Positions 9,067 through 18,293 of a stretch of DNA of 64,000 nucleotides are shown here, one piece after another. The position numbers were made by a program, and so were the translations under genes. Under the pieces are notes generated by a model, which saw nothing but the letters and a program-made list of their open reading frames with translations, was not told where the DNA came from and made no database searches. The stretch comes from Luteirhabdus salina (lineage in GTDB: Bacteria; Bacteroidota; Bacteroidia; Flavobacteriales; Flavobacteriaceae), in NCBI GenBank assembly GCA_025384855.1, contig JALAHT010000002.1, positions 248,001-312,000 on the forward strand, given 5' to 3'. The first letter of the stretch is position 1, and each line of letters begins with the position of its first letter.

Positions 9067-10376
9067 TGACTATGAAAAATTTAAAACTATATAGCTGTAT
9101 TTTAGGGATGTTACTAAGTGCTATAGCTGTAGCACAGCAAACCCCTGCTGCAGAACAATCACAGGCCATTACCATTCAAGGGGCAACCGCCCATATTGGA
9201 AATGGTGACGTAATCGAAAACAGTACCATAGTCTTTGAAGATGGCGTAATTACCGCCATTGGAAATAACGGTATTTCTTCAAAAGGAAAAGTAATCGATG
9301 CTTCAGGAAAGCATGTATATCCGGGTCTTATCGCGCCTACCAAATCGCTTGGATTGATTGAAATAAATGCTGTGCGAGCGACAGATGATCAGGATGAATT
9401 AGGTGAGATGATCCCGCAGGTGCGAAGTATTATCGCTTACAATGCCGAAAGCAAAGTGGTGGAAAGCATGCGTCCGAATGGTGTATTACTTGGACAGGTG
9501 ACACCTCAGGGCGGACGAATTTCAGGGACTTCATCGATCGTACAATTCGATGCTTGGAACTGGGAAGATGCTATTGTAAAGGAAGATGATGGCATTCACT
9601 TAAATTGGCCAAGCAGTTTTAGAAGAGGTCGCTGGTGGGCTGGAGAAAGCCGAGGCTATCGTCCAAACGACGATTACGCGGAAGATACCCAAGCGGTTCA
9701 GCAGTATTTGTTGCAAGCGCAGGCTTATGGCGACGGTACTGACACATCCCTAAATGAAGGCTTTAAGGCAACGCAAGGACTGTTCGATGGTAGCAAAAAA
9801 TTATATGTGTATGCCCACGGCCAAAAGGAAATAATCGATGCGGTTACCCTCGCCAAGGAAAGCGGAGTTCAAAAGGTAGTCGTCGTCGGTGGCTATGAGG
9901 CCTATAAGATTATCCCTTTCCTAAAGCAAAATGATATTCCCGTGTTGGTGCGTCAACCACACGCGTTGCCACGACGCGAAGATGACGATTATGATTTACC
10001 CTATAAATTACCAAAGTTGTTAGCAGAAGGAGGAATACTAGTCGGTATCCAAAACGAAGAAATGTCGAACTTCCAAACGCGAAACTTAGCCTTTTATGCA
10101 GGTCACGTTGCCGGACAAGGTTTGGATAAGGAGAAAGCACTTCAACTGATCACTGAAAACAATGCGAAGATCTTAGGTATAGATGATACCTACGGAACCT
10201 TAGCTGAAGGAAAGAGTGCTACCCTATTTGTATCGAACGGTGATGCGTTGGATATGCGAGGAAATGATTTGGAGCATGCGTTTATCGACGGACGATCGAT
10301 TTCACTCGAAACCCACCAAACCGAATTATGGAAACGCTATTCTGAAAAATACGAAAGACAGAAGGAAGGAAAATAG
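9066..10376 (+). CDS. secreted amidohydrolase-like protein lacking the HxH metal site
   Basis: A 436-residue protein with a signal peptide (about 1-24; an ATG at 9072 is an alternative start). The layout is amidohydrolase-like: an N-terminal composite beta-domain (GDVIENSTIVFEDG), KHVYPGLIAP and a C-terminal GTLAEGKSATLFV. After YPGLIAP the expected HxH is replaced by TKSLGL, and no NSD-type acidic motif is obvious, so catalysis is doubtful. Coupled to the larger amidohydrolase by a TAATG overlap, it may form a complex with it. A terminator follows. Confidence 0.8.
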   Translation: MTMKNLKLYSCILGMLLSAIAVAQQTPAAEQSQAITIQGATAHIGNGDVIENSTIVFEDGVITAIGNNGISSKGKVIDASGKHVYPGLIAPTKSLGLIEINAVRATDDQDELGEMIPQVRSIIAYNAESKVVESMRPNGVLLGQVTPQGGRISGTSSIVQFDAWNWEDAIVKEDDGIHLNWPSSFRRGRWWAGESRGYRPNDDYAEDTQAVQQYLLQAQAYGDGTDTSLNEGFKATQGLFDGSKKLYVYAHGQKEIIDAVTLAKESGVQKVVVVGGYEAYKIIPFLKQNDIPVLVRQPHALPRREDDDYDLPYKLPKLLAEGGILVGIQNEEMSNFQTRNLAFYAGHVAGQGLDKEKALQLITENNAKILGIDDTYGTLAEGKSATLFVSNGDALDMRGNDLEHAFIDGRSISLETHQTELWKRYSEKYERQKEGK

Positions 10377-10400
10377 GATAGAAATCCGTTTTACTCACTC

Positions 10401-10432
10401 AAAAGGCTACTTCACTAAGTGGCCTTTTTTTT
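10401..10432 (+). terminator. rho-independent terminator of the amidohydrolase operon
   Basis: AAAAGGC-T-ACTT pairs with AAGT-G-GCC and is followed by eight T residues, 25 bases after the stop codon. Confidence 0.8.
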
Positions 10433-10478
10433 GTGGTGGTGAATGATGGTTCTTTGAATCAACTAAAAACCATCCATT

Positions 10479-11615
10479 ATGAAAAAAGCCATCACTATTT
10501 CCATTCCAGAACCTTGTCATGAAGATTGGAACGAAATGACTCCTACAGAAAAAGGTAGGTTTTGCGACCAATGTACAAAAGAGGTTGTAGACTTCACCTC
10601 ACAGAGCGACGAACAAATCATAAAACATTTAGAGCACAATACTAAGTTGTGTGGACGATTTAGGGCTTCGCAACTTGATCGAAAACTTCAATTAGAGCGT
10701 AAAGAAGGTTTTTCCTTGGCACCTTGGGCCGCTTCACTCTTGCTGCCCATAAGTATGATGGCTCATTCGGCTACTTCAACAGAAAACAGTAAGAGCCCCG
10801 AATCGTACATTTCACTAGGTATTGGTAGCAGAAGTGGCGATAGAATACAGATTACCACTACAGGAGTGGTTACCGACACCGAAGGAAATCCACTTCGAAA
10901 TGTAAAAATTACCGTCAAGGAATCTGGAAAAACGGAATGGACCAACCGAAAGGGAGCCTTTAAGATTGTTTCCTTAGATCGTGAGACCTTGGTATTTGAA
11001 AAGGAAGGGTTTCGTTTGTATGAAGATAAACGGGGAGTGAAATCGGAAGCTATCAACATTGAACTGATCACTCCCATTTGCGAACTACCTCAAGAAGAAG
11101 AAAAAACAATAACCGTACGTCGCACTGTGGGAATGATTGCTTCTGAAGTTGAAGTTGAAACTGAGGATAAAGCTAAGCCCTTTGAAGTATCCGGAACGGT
11201 TACCGATGAGAGCGGCTTACCACTACCGGGAGCCAATGTTATCGTGAACGGAACATCGCGCGGCACACAAACCGATTTCGATGGCCATTATGAAATCAAT
11301 GCCGAAATAGGCGAAACCCTAGTTTTTAGCTATGTCGGATTTGAAACGAAAAAAATTACGATTTCTAAGGAAGCGAAAAAAATAGATTCCCTTCTAGTAC
11401 CACTTGAAACACAAGCTGTTTTAGGTATCGTAGTTACGGGTGGAATATCAGTAGATTATACTGAACCTCCCGAAACGCCCCAAGAACGCCGTATCCGATT
11501 GGAAGAACAGGAAAAGGCCTACGCAAATGAGTTGGAGTACAAACGCATTAAACAAGAACGCAAGAAGGCCGCACGCAAACTGCGTCGTGCTAAAAGACGA
11601 AAAAATCGAAACTGA
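10479..11615 (+). CDS. Cys-rich N-terminal domain protein with two carboxypeptidase-regulatory-like domains
   Basis: A 378-residue protein of unusual order. Residues 1-65 are soluble with a possible zinc site: Cys13, Cys29-x2-Cys32 and Cys58, plus His14, His50 and His53. A probable single membrane segment lies at about 80-97 (LAPWAASLLLPISMMA). Two CarboxypepD_reg-like beta-sandwich domains follow at about 125-195 and 230-310 (VSGTVTDESGLPLPGANV, GHYEINAEIGETLVFSYVGF). The tail from about 335 is strongly charged and basic. There is no conventional signal peptide. I recall this N-terminal motif recurring in flavobacterial proteins of unknown role; no function is assigned. It is flanked by a terminator upstream and a short gap downstream. 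Confidence 0.7.
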   Translation: MKKAITISIPEPCHEDWNEMTPTEKGRFCDQCTKEVVDFTSQSDEQIIKHLEHNTKLCGRFRASQLDRKLQLERKEGFSLAPWAASLLLPISMMAHSATSTENSKSPESYISLGIGSRSGDRIQITTTGVVTDTEGNPLRNVKITVKESGKTEWTNRKGAFKIVSLDRETLVFEKEGFRLYEDKRGVKSEAINIELITPICELPQEEEKTITVRRTVGMIASEVEVETEDKAKPFEVSGTVTDESGLPLPGANVIVNGTSRGTQTDFDGHYEINAEIGETLVFSYVGFETKKITISKEAKKIDSLLVPLETQAVLGIVVTGGISVDYTEPPETPQERRIRLEEQEKAYANELEYKRIKQERKKAARKLRRAKRRKNRN

Positions 11616-11644
11616 TGTAACGCGAGAAGTCGGAAAGTTTTGGG

Positions 11645-11667
11645 TTAGACAATAATCTCCTGTCTAA
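11645..11667. other. inverted repeat upstream of the beta-helix lipoprotein gene
   Basis: TTAGACA and TGTCTAA form a perfect 7-bp inverted repeat around nine bases, 33 bases before the next ATG. It could be an operator or an RNA hairpin. A TATTTTTA -7-like sequence lies between it and the gene. Confidence 0.35.
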
Positions 11668-11699
11668 AAAGTTATATTTTTACCGAAAACCTTTCCTAC

Positions 11700-13256
11700 A
11701 TGAAGTATTTGTATGCCCTTGGACTTTTCTGCACCATCATTTTGTGGAGTTCTTGTCGCAACGATTTTGAAACCGTATCTAATACCGGAAACTTAGAGTT
11801 TTCCACCGATACGGTGTATCTAGATACCATCTTCAGCAACATTGGTTCTAGTACGTATACGTTGAAAGTATATAATAGAAGCGATGAGGATATCAACATT
11901 CCATCGGTACGGTTAGGAGAAGGGGAAAGTTCGAACTACCGTTTAAATGTAGACGGTGTTCCAGGGAAGGAGTTTCAGGATGTACGCATTTTGGCGGAAG
12001 ACAGCATATTTGTCTTTGTTGAAACCACTGCCGATATCGAAACCTTAACGACCGAAGGGTTACAGTTTTTATATACCGACCAGATTCAATTCGATACCGG
12101 TGGAAACCAGCAGAATGTAGAATTGGTTACGTTGGTACAAGATGCGGTATTCCTTTTTCCCGAGGAATTTGGCGATGGTACGACGGAAACGTTAGTACTC
12201 GGTCAGGATGAGGAAGGAAATGATATCGAAATTGAAGGGTTCTTCTTAGATGATGATGAATTGACCTTTACGAATGAAAAGCCTTATGTTATCTACGGTT
12301 ATGCTGCTGTTCCACCCAACCGGACGCTTACGGTTGAAGCTGGCGCTAGGGTTCATTTTCATGCGGCCAGCGGTATCTTGGTAGCCGCGAATGCCTCCAT
12401 GCAATGCTTGGGTGCAACTAGCAACGACCCGGAAGCCCTGGAAAATGAGATAATTTTTGAAGGCGATCGATTGGAGCCTGAGTTTTCTGATGTTCCTGGT
12501 CAGTGGGGAACCATTTGGCTTACCGCAGGAAGTACCGATCACTTATTTCGCAACACCACCATAAAAAATGGTGTTATCGGGTTGCGGATGGATAGTAACG
12601 ATGGCGATCAAACCCTGCAATTGGAAAATGTACAGTTATATAACCATGCGGTGTATGGCCTGTATGCGCTAACCGGAAATATTTATGGTGAAAATGTGGT
12701 CGTTAACAATTGTGGTCAGTCTTCCCTAGCCTGTCTGTTTGGCGGAACCTACGAATTCAACCATTGTACCTTTGCTAATTATTGGACCAATAGTTTCCGT
12801 TCATTACCGGCGGTTCAATTGGGCAATGTTATTCAGACGGGAGAAAACTCGTTTGAAACCATGCCGTTAAATATAGCCATCAATAATAGTATTATCTACG
12901 GAAATGAGCAACGCGAAATTGGTTATGACAGAAGTAGCGACGCAGCTTTCAACTTCAACATTCGCAACACATTAATTCGTTTTGAAGATCCTTCGGGCGA
13001 TTTTGACGATGATCCACTTTATGATTTTAGCGATGCTGCTTTGTACAACAATATAGTTCGCAACCAGGATCCGGTTTTCTTTGCTCCCGAAGAGAATGAA
13101 CTCTCTATTGAAACTGGAACTTCATCTGCAGATGGCATTGCCGACCCAACCGTTTCAACTCAATTGAATACTGACATTACCGGTACACCTCGCGATGGCA
13201 CCAATCCTGACGCCGGTGCCTATGAGAGTGTAGTGTTTCCAGATCCGGAGGAATAA
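11700..13256 (+). CDS. lipoprotein with probable right-handed beta-helix
   Basis: A 518-residue lipoprotein (lipobox LWSSC, Cys19). The N-terminal third (about 25-170) looks like an Ig-like/DUF1573-type beta-domain (FSNIGSSTYTLKVYNRS). The middle (about 195-430) shows the rhythm of a parallel beta-helix: FRNTTIKNGVIGLRMDSN, LQLENVQLYNHAVYGLYAL, FNHCTFANYW. The end (about 480-510) has the NTDITGTPRDGTNPDAGAYE motif typical of choice-of-anchor beta-helix proteins. No catalytic residues can be named. It may bind or process polysaccharide at the outer membrane, but this is a guess from the fold. Confidence 0.7.
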   Translation: MKYLYALGLFCTIILWSSCRNDFETVSNTGNLEFSTDTVYLDTIFSNIGSSTYTLKVYNRSDEDINIPSVRLGEGESSNYRLNVDGVPGKEFQDVRILAEDSIFVFVETTADIETLTTEGLQFLYTDQIQFDTGGNQQNVELVTLVQDAVFLFPEEFGDGTTETLVLGQDEEGNDIEIEGFFLDDDELTFTNEKPYVIYGYAAVPPNRTLTVEAGARVHFHAASGILVAANASMQCLGATSNDPEALENEIIFEGDRLEPEFSDVPGQWGTIWLTAGSTDHLFRNTTIKNGVIGLRMDSNDGDQTLQLENVQLYNHAVYGLYALTGNIYGENVVVNNCGQSSLACLFGGTYEFNHCTFANYWTNSFRSLPAVQLGNVIQTGENSFETMPLNIAINNSIIYGNEQREIGYDRSSDAAFNFNIRNTLIRFEDPSGDFDDDPLYDFSDAALYNNIVRNQDPVFFAPEENELSIETGTSSADGIADPTVSTQLNTDITGTPRDGTNPDAGAYESVVFPDPEE

Positions 13257-13259
13257 CAA

Positions 13260-13772
13260 CTATTCTTCTTTCAACCACTTTAACCGTAGACTAGCATTCG
13301 CTTCTTCCACAGGTCGAATCACTAGTGTATCCCCATAAAATGTGAAGCGACGTTGCACTGTTTTGCCCCAATCGCCGGGATTGGAATGCGATAATCGTTT
13401 ATGTGAAACGATGCTATCCTCTTTGTTTAAGGAATAATCTCCAATGTATACATACGAACCGGTTAAATGTTGAAGTGCCTCCAAGGGAATCGTATCAGTA
13501 AAGTTTGGAAAACGAAGGTCCGTTTTTTCATATCCTTTTTCCCAAAGGTGAAGCGACATATAACCACTTTCACCATAGAGCAAGTATCCTCCCATCCCAT
13601 CGCGCCATTGTTTCCAATTTCCCAGAGAGTCGGTGACTTCCATAGCCTGTAGCGACCATAGGCCAGACAATGTTTCTTGTAAGCTTTTCGTTTGGGCTTG
13701 ATTTTTTTCTTCTGAAATAGCATTACAGCTAATGGCGATAACAAATACCAATAGCAAGGACAAAATTTTCAT
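13260..13772 (-). CDS. lipocalin-like domain lipoprotein
   Basis: A 170-residue protein whose signal peptide ends in a plausible lipobox (AISC at about residue 16). The mature part begins LSGLWSLQAMEV and continues GGYLLYGESGYMSLHLW, a pattern I associate with the Lipocalin_5-type domain: an 8-stranded barrel with a GxW start. The ligand is unknown. It is convergent with the beta-helix gene, whose stop lies 3 bases away, and is followed upstream on the same strand by the FG-GAP protein gene. Confidence 0.65.
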   Translation of the reverse strand: MKILSLLLVFVIAISCNAISEEKNQAQTKSLQETLSGLWSLQAMEVTDSLGNWKQWRDGMGGYLLYGESGYMSLHLWEKGYEKTDLRFPNFTDTIPLEALQHLTGSYVYIGDYSLNKEDSIVSHKRLSHSNPGDWGKTVQRRFTFYGDTLVIRPVEEANASLRLKWLKEE

Positions 13773-13797
13773 ATAAGGTTTGTTGCGTGTGAAGGAA

Positions 13798-15504
13798 TTA
13801 TTGTTTCACCAATTTGTGTGCAAAGGTTTCACTTCCGTTGGAAAGCTGCAAGAAATAAATTCCTTGTTTAAATGCTGATAGGTCTATTTGCGCGCGCCCT
13901 TCCTTCAACACCCCTTCTAGCAACTGTTTTCCCGTACTATCGAATACTACATAAGTATATTCTTCAATAACGGACACAGTAAAGCTATCGGAGCTCGGAT
14001 TGGGATAAATCTTAAGAGGGGAAACTTGCTGTGTTTGCGTTACCGACAACTCGTTGGAACCTTCAACAATTAATGTTTGCGAATTGATTGGCGGATTTTC
14101 GATAAAATCGACTGTACCGCTCAACCATGTTACCTTTATATAGTCGATTTCTGCAGCGGCACCTATTCCGAAGAATTCGTAGGCGGAATTTTGACCCAAA
14201 AACCCTTCACCACAGAGCGTGTAACGATATTGAAGGTTGCCGTTTACCGAAATCTCAATCCATGAACCGATGCCCATTCGATTGCTTTCCACACCTTGCA
14301 ATTTTACCTTTAACCAATTATTATCCTGTGCAGAATTATTTTCCCAGATATACATATTAGAGGGGAAGTAATTTAAAACTCCGATTTCTGGATAGCCGTC
14401 ATTGTTAACATCGCCTATCGCATTGCCGTAGCTTTCCGCTAGATCGTCTTCAAAACCTATTTCGGAAGGAATGGAGTACATCCCATTACCATCATTTTCA
14501 TAAAAGGCAGAAGACAAATGTGTAGTGAAATCGTCATATTCGGCACTGACATATAAATCTAGGTCTCCATCGTTTTCAGCATCCAAAAATACGCTTCCCC
14601 ACGCAGAGGAATTCATTGTGGTGCCATTACTTGGAGCAACGTTGGTAAAGGTGCCATCACCATTATTCTTTAAAAATTGGTTTCCTTCATGCGTATTGGA
14701 AACATAAATATCCAAATAGCCATCGTAATTATAATCGGCCACCGTAGTGCTCATCGCATCGATAACGATCCCGCTTCCCGTGGTTGCACCCACTTCGGTG
14801 AAGGTTTCATCGCCATTGTTTTGGTACATAAGATTAGCGGGTTCCCGATCGTTAGCCACATAAATATCTTGAAAGCCATCCTTATCGTAGTCTATAAATG
14901 CGGAACAAAAGGATATGAAATTCTGTTCTGGCATTCCAGAAGCTACGGTAATATTCGTAAAAGTACCGTCGCCATTATTGCGATAGAGGTGATTATATTT
15001 TACAGTCGACTCAGGCTCCCTAGAGGCAACAAATAAATCCAAATAACCATCATTATTGATATCTCCCCAGGAGGCACCAAACGATTTATAAGCAATCATG
15101 GTAAGGCCTGCTGACTCCGTGATATCGGTGAACTGCATATTTCCGTCATTTTCATAAAGCTTATTACTCTCCAATCTACTCGTAACGAAAAAATCATTGT
15201 CGCCATCATTGTCAAAATCGACCCATTGAACCGTTTTCGTCTCCGAAGTATTATCGATCCCTAAATCAACCTCGGTAAACTGTCCGTTGTTGTTTTTGAA
15301 GAAGCGAATGGGGTACGTTTCCTGAGAAGATAACGTGATATCATCCCAACCATCATTGTCGAAGTCATAAAATGATATACCCCCACCAAACCCACCATCG
15401 CCATAGGTAGTATTATCGCATCCAAGCGCCACGGCATTTTCTTGAAAGGCTATTTGCGAAATTGATAGTACGGGAAGAAAAAGTAGAAGTAATAGTATTC
15501 GCAT
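13798..15504 (-). CDS. FG-GAP/VCBS repeat protein with ASPIC/UnbV domain and T9SS sorting domain
   Basis: A 568-residue secreted protein. After a signal peptide (about 1-16), residues about 30-380 contain some eight FG-GAP/VCBS beta-propeller repeats with calcium-binding-like DxDxDG loops (DFDNDGWDD, DINNDGYLDLF, DYNYDGYLDIYVSN). An ASPIC/UnbV domain (about 390-470, NNWLKVKLQGVESNRMGIG) follows, then a type A sorting domain (about 490-568, LKIYPNPSSDSF, GIYFLQLSNG). This is the CRTAC1-like architecture. The protein should be exported by T9SS to the surface; its ligand is unknown. Confidence 0.87.
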   Translation of the reverse strand: MRILLLLLFLPVLSISQIAFQENAVALGCDNTTYGDGGFGGGISFYDFDNDGWDDITLSSQETYPIRFFKNNNGQFTEVDLGIDNTSETKTVQWVDFDNDGDNDFFVTSRLESNKLYENDGNMQFTDITESAGLTMIAYKSFGASWGDINNDGYLDLFVASREPESTVKYNHLYRNNGDGTFTNITVASGMPEQNFISFCSAFIDYDKDGFQDIYVANDREPANLMYQNNGDETFTEVGATTGSGIVIDAMSTTVADYNYDGYLDIYVSNTHEGNQFLKNNGDGTFTNVAPSNGTTMNSSAWGSVFLDAENDGDLDLYVSAEYDDFTTHLSSAFYENDGNGMYSIPSEIGFEDDLAESYGNAIGDVNNDGYPEIGVLNYFPSNMYIWENNSAQDNNWLKVKLQGVESNRMGIGSWIEISVNGNLQYRYTLCGEGFLGQNSAYEFFGIGAAAEIDYIKVTWLSGTVDFIENPPINSQTLIVEGSNELSVTQTQQVSPLKIYPNPSSDSFTVSVIEEYTYVVFDSTGKQLLEGVLKEGRAQIDLSAFKQGIYFLQLSNGSETFAHKLVKQ

Positions 15505-15579
15505 AAACTACCGAAATAAGTTAATAACTCTTGATTATCAGACCAAGATAACAAATTTCCTTAATTCCCAATCGGAATT

Positions 15580-16854
15580 TTAGCCTGCAAACAAAGGACG
15601 CCCCGCCATCATATCGTTCACTTTTGCCGCAACGCTATCAAGGGTATCTTGATTCTCGAAATCTTGAATGACTTCATCGATTAAGTCTACCACCGCTTGC
15701 ATTTCAGCCTCCTTTAAACCACGCGTTGTTACGGCTGGGGTTCCAACACGAATACCGCTGGTAACAAAAGGCGACTTATCATCGAACGGCACTAAGTTCT
15801 TGTTAACCGTTATACTCGCTTTTTCCAATGCCTCTTCGGCCTCCTTCCCTGAAATATTCTTATTTCGGAGATCAATCAGCATCATATGATTATCGGTACC
15901 ATCGCTAATAATCTTGTAGCCTTTATCCATAAACGCTTTTGCCATCGCCTTCGCGTTTTTCTGTACCTGAACCATATAATAAAGGAATTCGTCGGTTAGC
16001 GCTTCTCCAAATGCAACTGCCTTCGCCGCAATAATATGTTCTAACGGTCCTCCCTGATTTCCGGGGAAGATGCCGCTATTTAATAACGTGGACATCTTTT
16101 TGAGATTTCCGTTCTTTAATTTTTCACCAAAAGGATTCTCGAAATCCTGTCCCATCATAATCATTCCGCCCCTCGGTCCACGTAAAGTTTTATGGGTAGT
16201 AGTAGTCACCACATGGCAATGTGGAAGCGGATCGTTGATAATGCCCTTCGCAATCAAACCTGCTGGATGTGCAATATCGGCCATCAGAAGCGCCCCTACA
16301 CTATCAGCAATCTCACGAAATCGTTTATAATCTACCTCTCGTGAATAGGCAGAGGCACCAGCAATAATCATTTTCGGTTTTTCCTTTTGCGCCATCTCGG
16401 CTACGTGATCATAATCGATTAATCCTGTCTCTTCAGAAACCCCATAGAAAACAGGTCGATATAACTTTCCTGAAAAGTTCACGGGCGAACCATGGGTTAA
16501 ATGACCTCCGTGCGCCAAATCGAAACCTAAGAAGGTATCGCCAGGCTTCAAACAAGCTGCAAAAACTGCCGTATTCGCTTGGGAACCACTATGCGGCTGC
16601 ACATTTACATATTCAGCATTGAATAATGTCTTAGCACGATCGATAGCAATCTGTTCTACTTCATCTACAATTTCACAGCCACCATAATAGCGTTTTCCAG
16701 GGTAGCCTTCCGCATATTTATTGGTCAAGACAGATCCCGCAGCTTCCATCACTTGGTCGCTTACAAAGTTTTCAGAGGCAATTAACTCTAAACCATTAAG
16801 TTGTCGTTCTTTCTCGGCTTGTATAAGTTCAAATATTTGTTGGTCGCGTTCCAT
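15580..16854 (-). CDS. glyA: serine hydroxymethyltransferase GlyA
   Basis: The protein (424 residues from the chosen start) interconverts serine and glycine with tetrahydrofolate and PLP in the cytoplasm. Family motifs are clear: [36 protein letters not shown] and the PLP-lysine motif [11 protein letters not shown]. The frame stays open to an ATG at 16884, but that would place the start inside a perfect -7 box (16882-16889) and add ten residues not typical of GlyA, so [11 protein letters not shown] at 16854 is preferred. It is divergent from fumarylacetoacetase. Confidence 0.95.
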   Translation of the reverse strand: MERDQQIFELIQAEKERQLNGLELIASENFVSDQVMEAAGSVLTNKYAEGYPGKRYYGGCEIVDEVEQIAIDRAKTLFNAEYVNVQPHSGSQANTAVFAACLKPGDTFLGFDLAHGGHLTHGSPVNFSGKLYRPVFYGVSEETGLIDYDHVAEMAQKEKPKMIIAGASAYSREVDYKRFREIADSVGALLMADIAHPAGLIAKGIINDPLPHCHVVTTTTHKTLRGPRGGMIMMGQDFENPFGEKLKNGNLKKMSTLLNSGIFPGNQGGPLEHIIAAKAVAFGEALTDEFLYYMVQVQKNAKAMAKAFMDKGYKIISDGTDNHMMLIDLRNKNISGKEAEEALEKASITVNKNLVPFDDKSPFVTSGIRVGTPAVTTRGLKEAEMQAVVDLIDEVIQDFENQDTLDSVAAKVNDMMAGRPLFAG

Positions 16855-16881
16855 GTATTTTTCTGAAAAGTTAATAAAATC

Positions 16882-16889
16882 CAAAAATA
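16882..16889 (-). promoter_or_regulatory. -7 promoter element of glyA
   Basis: The minus strand reads TATTTTTG, a full match to TAnnTTTG, 27 bases before the chosen glyA ATG. No TTG is seen at the matching -33 position. Confidence 0.45.
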
Positions 16890-16897
16890 CAAAATGC

Positions 16898-16929
16898 TTG
16901 TGGTTACTGTTTCAGAAATTATATATTTG
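16898..16929 (+). promoter_or_regulatory. flavobacterial promoter of the fumarylacetoacetase gene
   Basis: TTG (16898-16900), 21 bases, then TATATTTG (16922-16929) is a full match to the TTG-N17-23-TAnnTTTG consensus. The ATG follows 31 bases later. Confidence 0.65.
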
Positions 16930-16960
16930 ATTAACATTTTTACGAACAAAAACCAACCGT

Positions 16961-18238
16961 ATGCCACTATCAGCAAACGATCCCTCCCATAAATCTTGGT
17001 TGGATGTACCAGCCAATAGCGACTTTCCGATTCAGAATATTCCTTTTGGCGTATTCCTGACCCGAGACGATGTTATTACCATCGGAACCAGAATTGGCGA
17101 TACTGCCATCGATTTGGGCGCCCTTCACCAATTGGGCTATTTTAAAGGTATCGACCTTACCGACGATATTTTCCTACAGGATTCCCTAAACGATTTTATT
17201 GCCGATGGCCGAAAAACGTGGCGTCTCGTGAGAAATCGTGTCTCCAAGATTTTCCGTGAGGGAAGCGATACCGAACTTCGAAACAATGACGATCATCGCG
17301 ATAAGGTGCTTTTCAGTTTAGATGAAATTGAAATGCAAATGCCAGTAGATGTAGGCGATTATACCGACTTCTACGCTAGTAAGGAACATGCTACCAACGT
17401 AGGATCGCTTTTTCGTGACCCAGAGAATGCCTTGATGCCAAACTGGCTTCATATTCCAATAGGGTACCATGGAAGAAGTTCCTCCATCATCCCATCTGGA
17501 ACACCGATTCACCGTCCGATCGGGCAAAGCAAACCCGGCGATGATGGCAAACCAGGCTTTGGCCCTTCTAAATTGCTCGATTTTGAGCTAGAAATGGCAT
17601 TTATTACTACGGCAGCTAACGATTTGGGGAAACGTGTCTCTATCGATGAAGCAGAAGATCACATTTTCGGATTGGTACTTTTTAACGATTGGAGTGCACG
17701 TGACATACAGGCATGGGAATATCAACCCTTAGGCCCATTTTTAGGAAAAAGTTTTGCATCCACCATTTCACCATGGATTGTCACCTTAGATGCTTTGGAG
17801 CCTTTTAGAGCAAAAGGTCCAGAACAGGAACCAAAGCCTTTGCCTTACCTTCAACAGCAAGGCAAAAAGAATTTCGACATTCACCTTCAAGCAATCATTC
17901 AACCTGAAAATGGTGAAGAAAATATTGTAGCCAACAGTAACTTCAAATATATGTATTGGAGTATGGCACAGCAATTAGCCCACCACACCATTAACGGATG
18001 TAATGTTCGCAGTGGCGATATGATGGGTAGCGGAACCATCTCTGGCCCTACGAAAGATAGCTACGGCTCCATGTTGGAATTAACCTGGAGAGGTCAGAAT
18101 CCATTGAAATTGAGCGACGGTTCCGAACGAAAATTTATTGAAGATGGCGACACCGTCATTCTTCGCGGACATGCTGAAAAAGATGGGGTTCGCATAGGAT
18201 TTGGTGACTGCAGCGGAAAAATACTTCCCGCACACTAA
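16961..18238 (+). CDS. fahA: fumarylacetoacetase
   Basis: A 425-residue hydrolase for the last step of tyrosine/phenylalanine catabolism, cleaving fumarylacetoacetate to fumarate and acetoacetate. The N-terminal SH3-like domain (about 1-120) and catalytic domain (about 125-420) are present, with YHGRSSSIIPSGTP, LDFELEMAF (metal-ligand glutamates) and VLFNDWSARDIQAWEYQPLGPFLGKS. Length matches bacterial and animal enzymes. Other tyrosine-degradation genes (hmgA, hpd) are not in the window. Confidence 0.95.
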   Translation: MPLSANDPSHKSWLDVPANSDFPIQNIPFGVFLTRDDVITIGTRIGDTAIDLGALHQLGYFKGIDLTDDIFLQDSLNDFIADGRKTWRLVRNRVSKIFREGSDTELRNNDDHRDKVLFSLDEIEMQMPVDVGDYTDFYASKEHATNVGSLFRDPENALMPNWLHIPIGYHGRSSSIIPSGTPIHRPIGQSKPGDDGKPGFGPSKLLDFELEMAFITTAANDLGKRVSIDEAEDHIFGLVLFNDWSARDIQAWEYQPLGPFLGKSFASTISPWIVTLDALEPFRAKGPEQEPKPLPYLQQQGKKNFDIHLQAIIQPENGEENIVANSNFKYMYWSMAQQLAHHTINGCNVRSGDMMGSGTISGPTKDSYGSMLELTWRGQNPLKLSDGSERKFIEDGDTVILRGHAEKDGVRIGFGDCSGKILPAH

Positions 18239-18293
18239 TTCTAATTTGGCATCACAATTGTATTTTAGCCTTCATAACCAAATCAATTTCGTT

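Noticed and set aside
14677-15036. 119-codon plus-strand open frame inside the FG-GAP gene
   Set aside because: Antisense to repeated Asp/Asn/Gly codons of the propeller; the Ile/His-rich product is an artefact of that composition.
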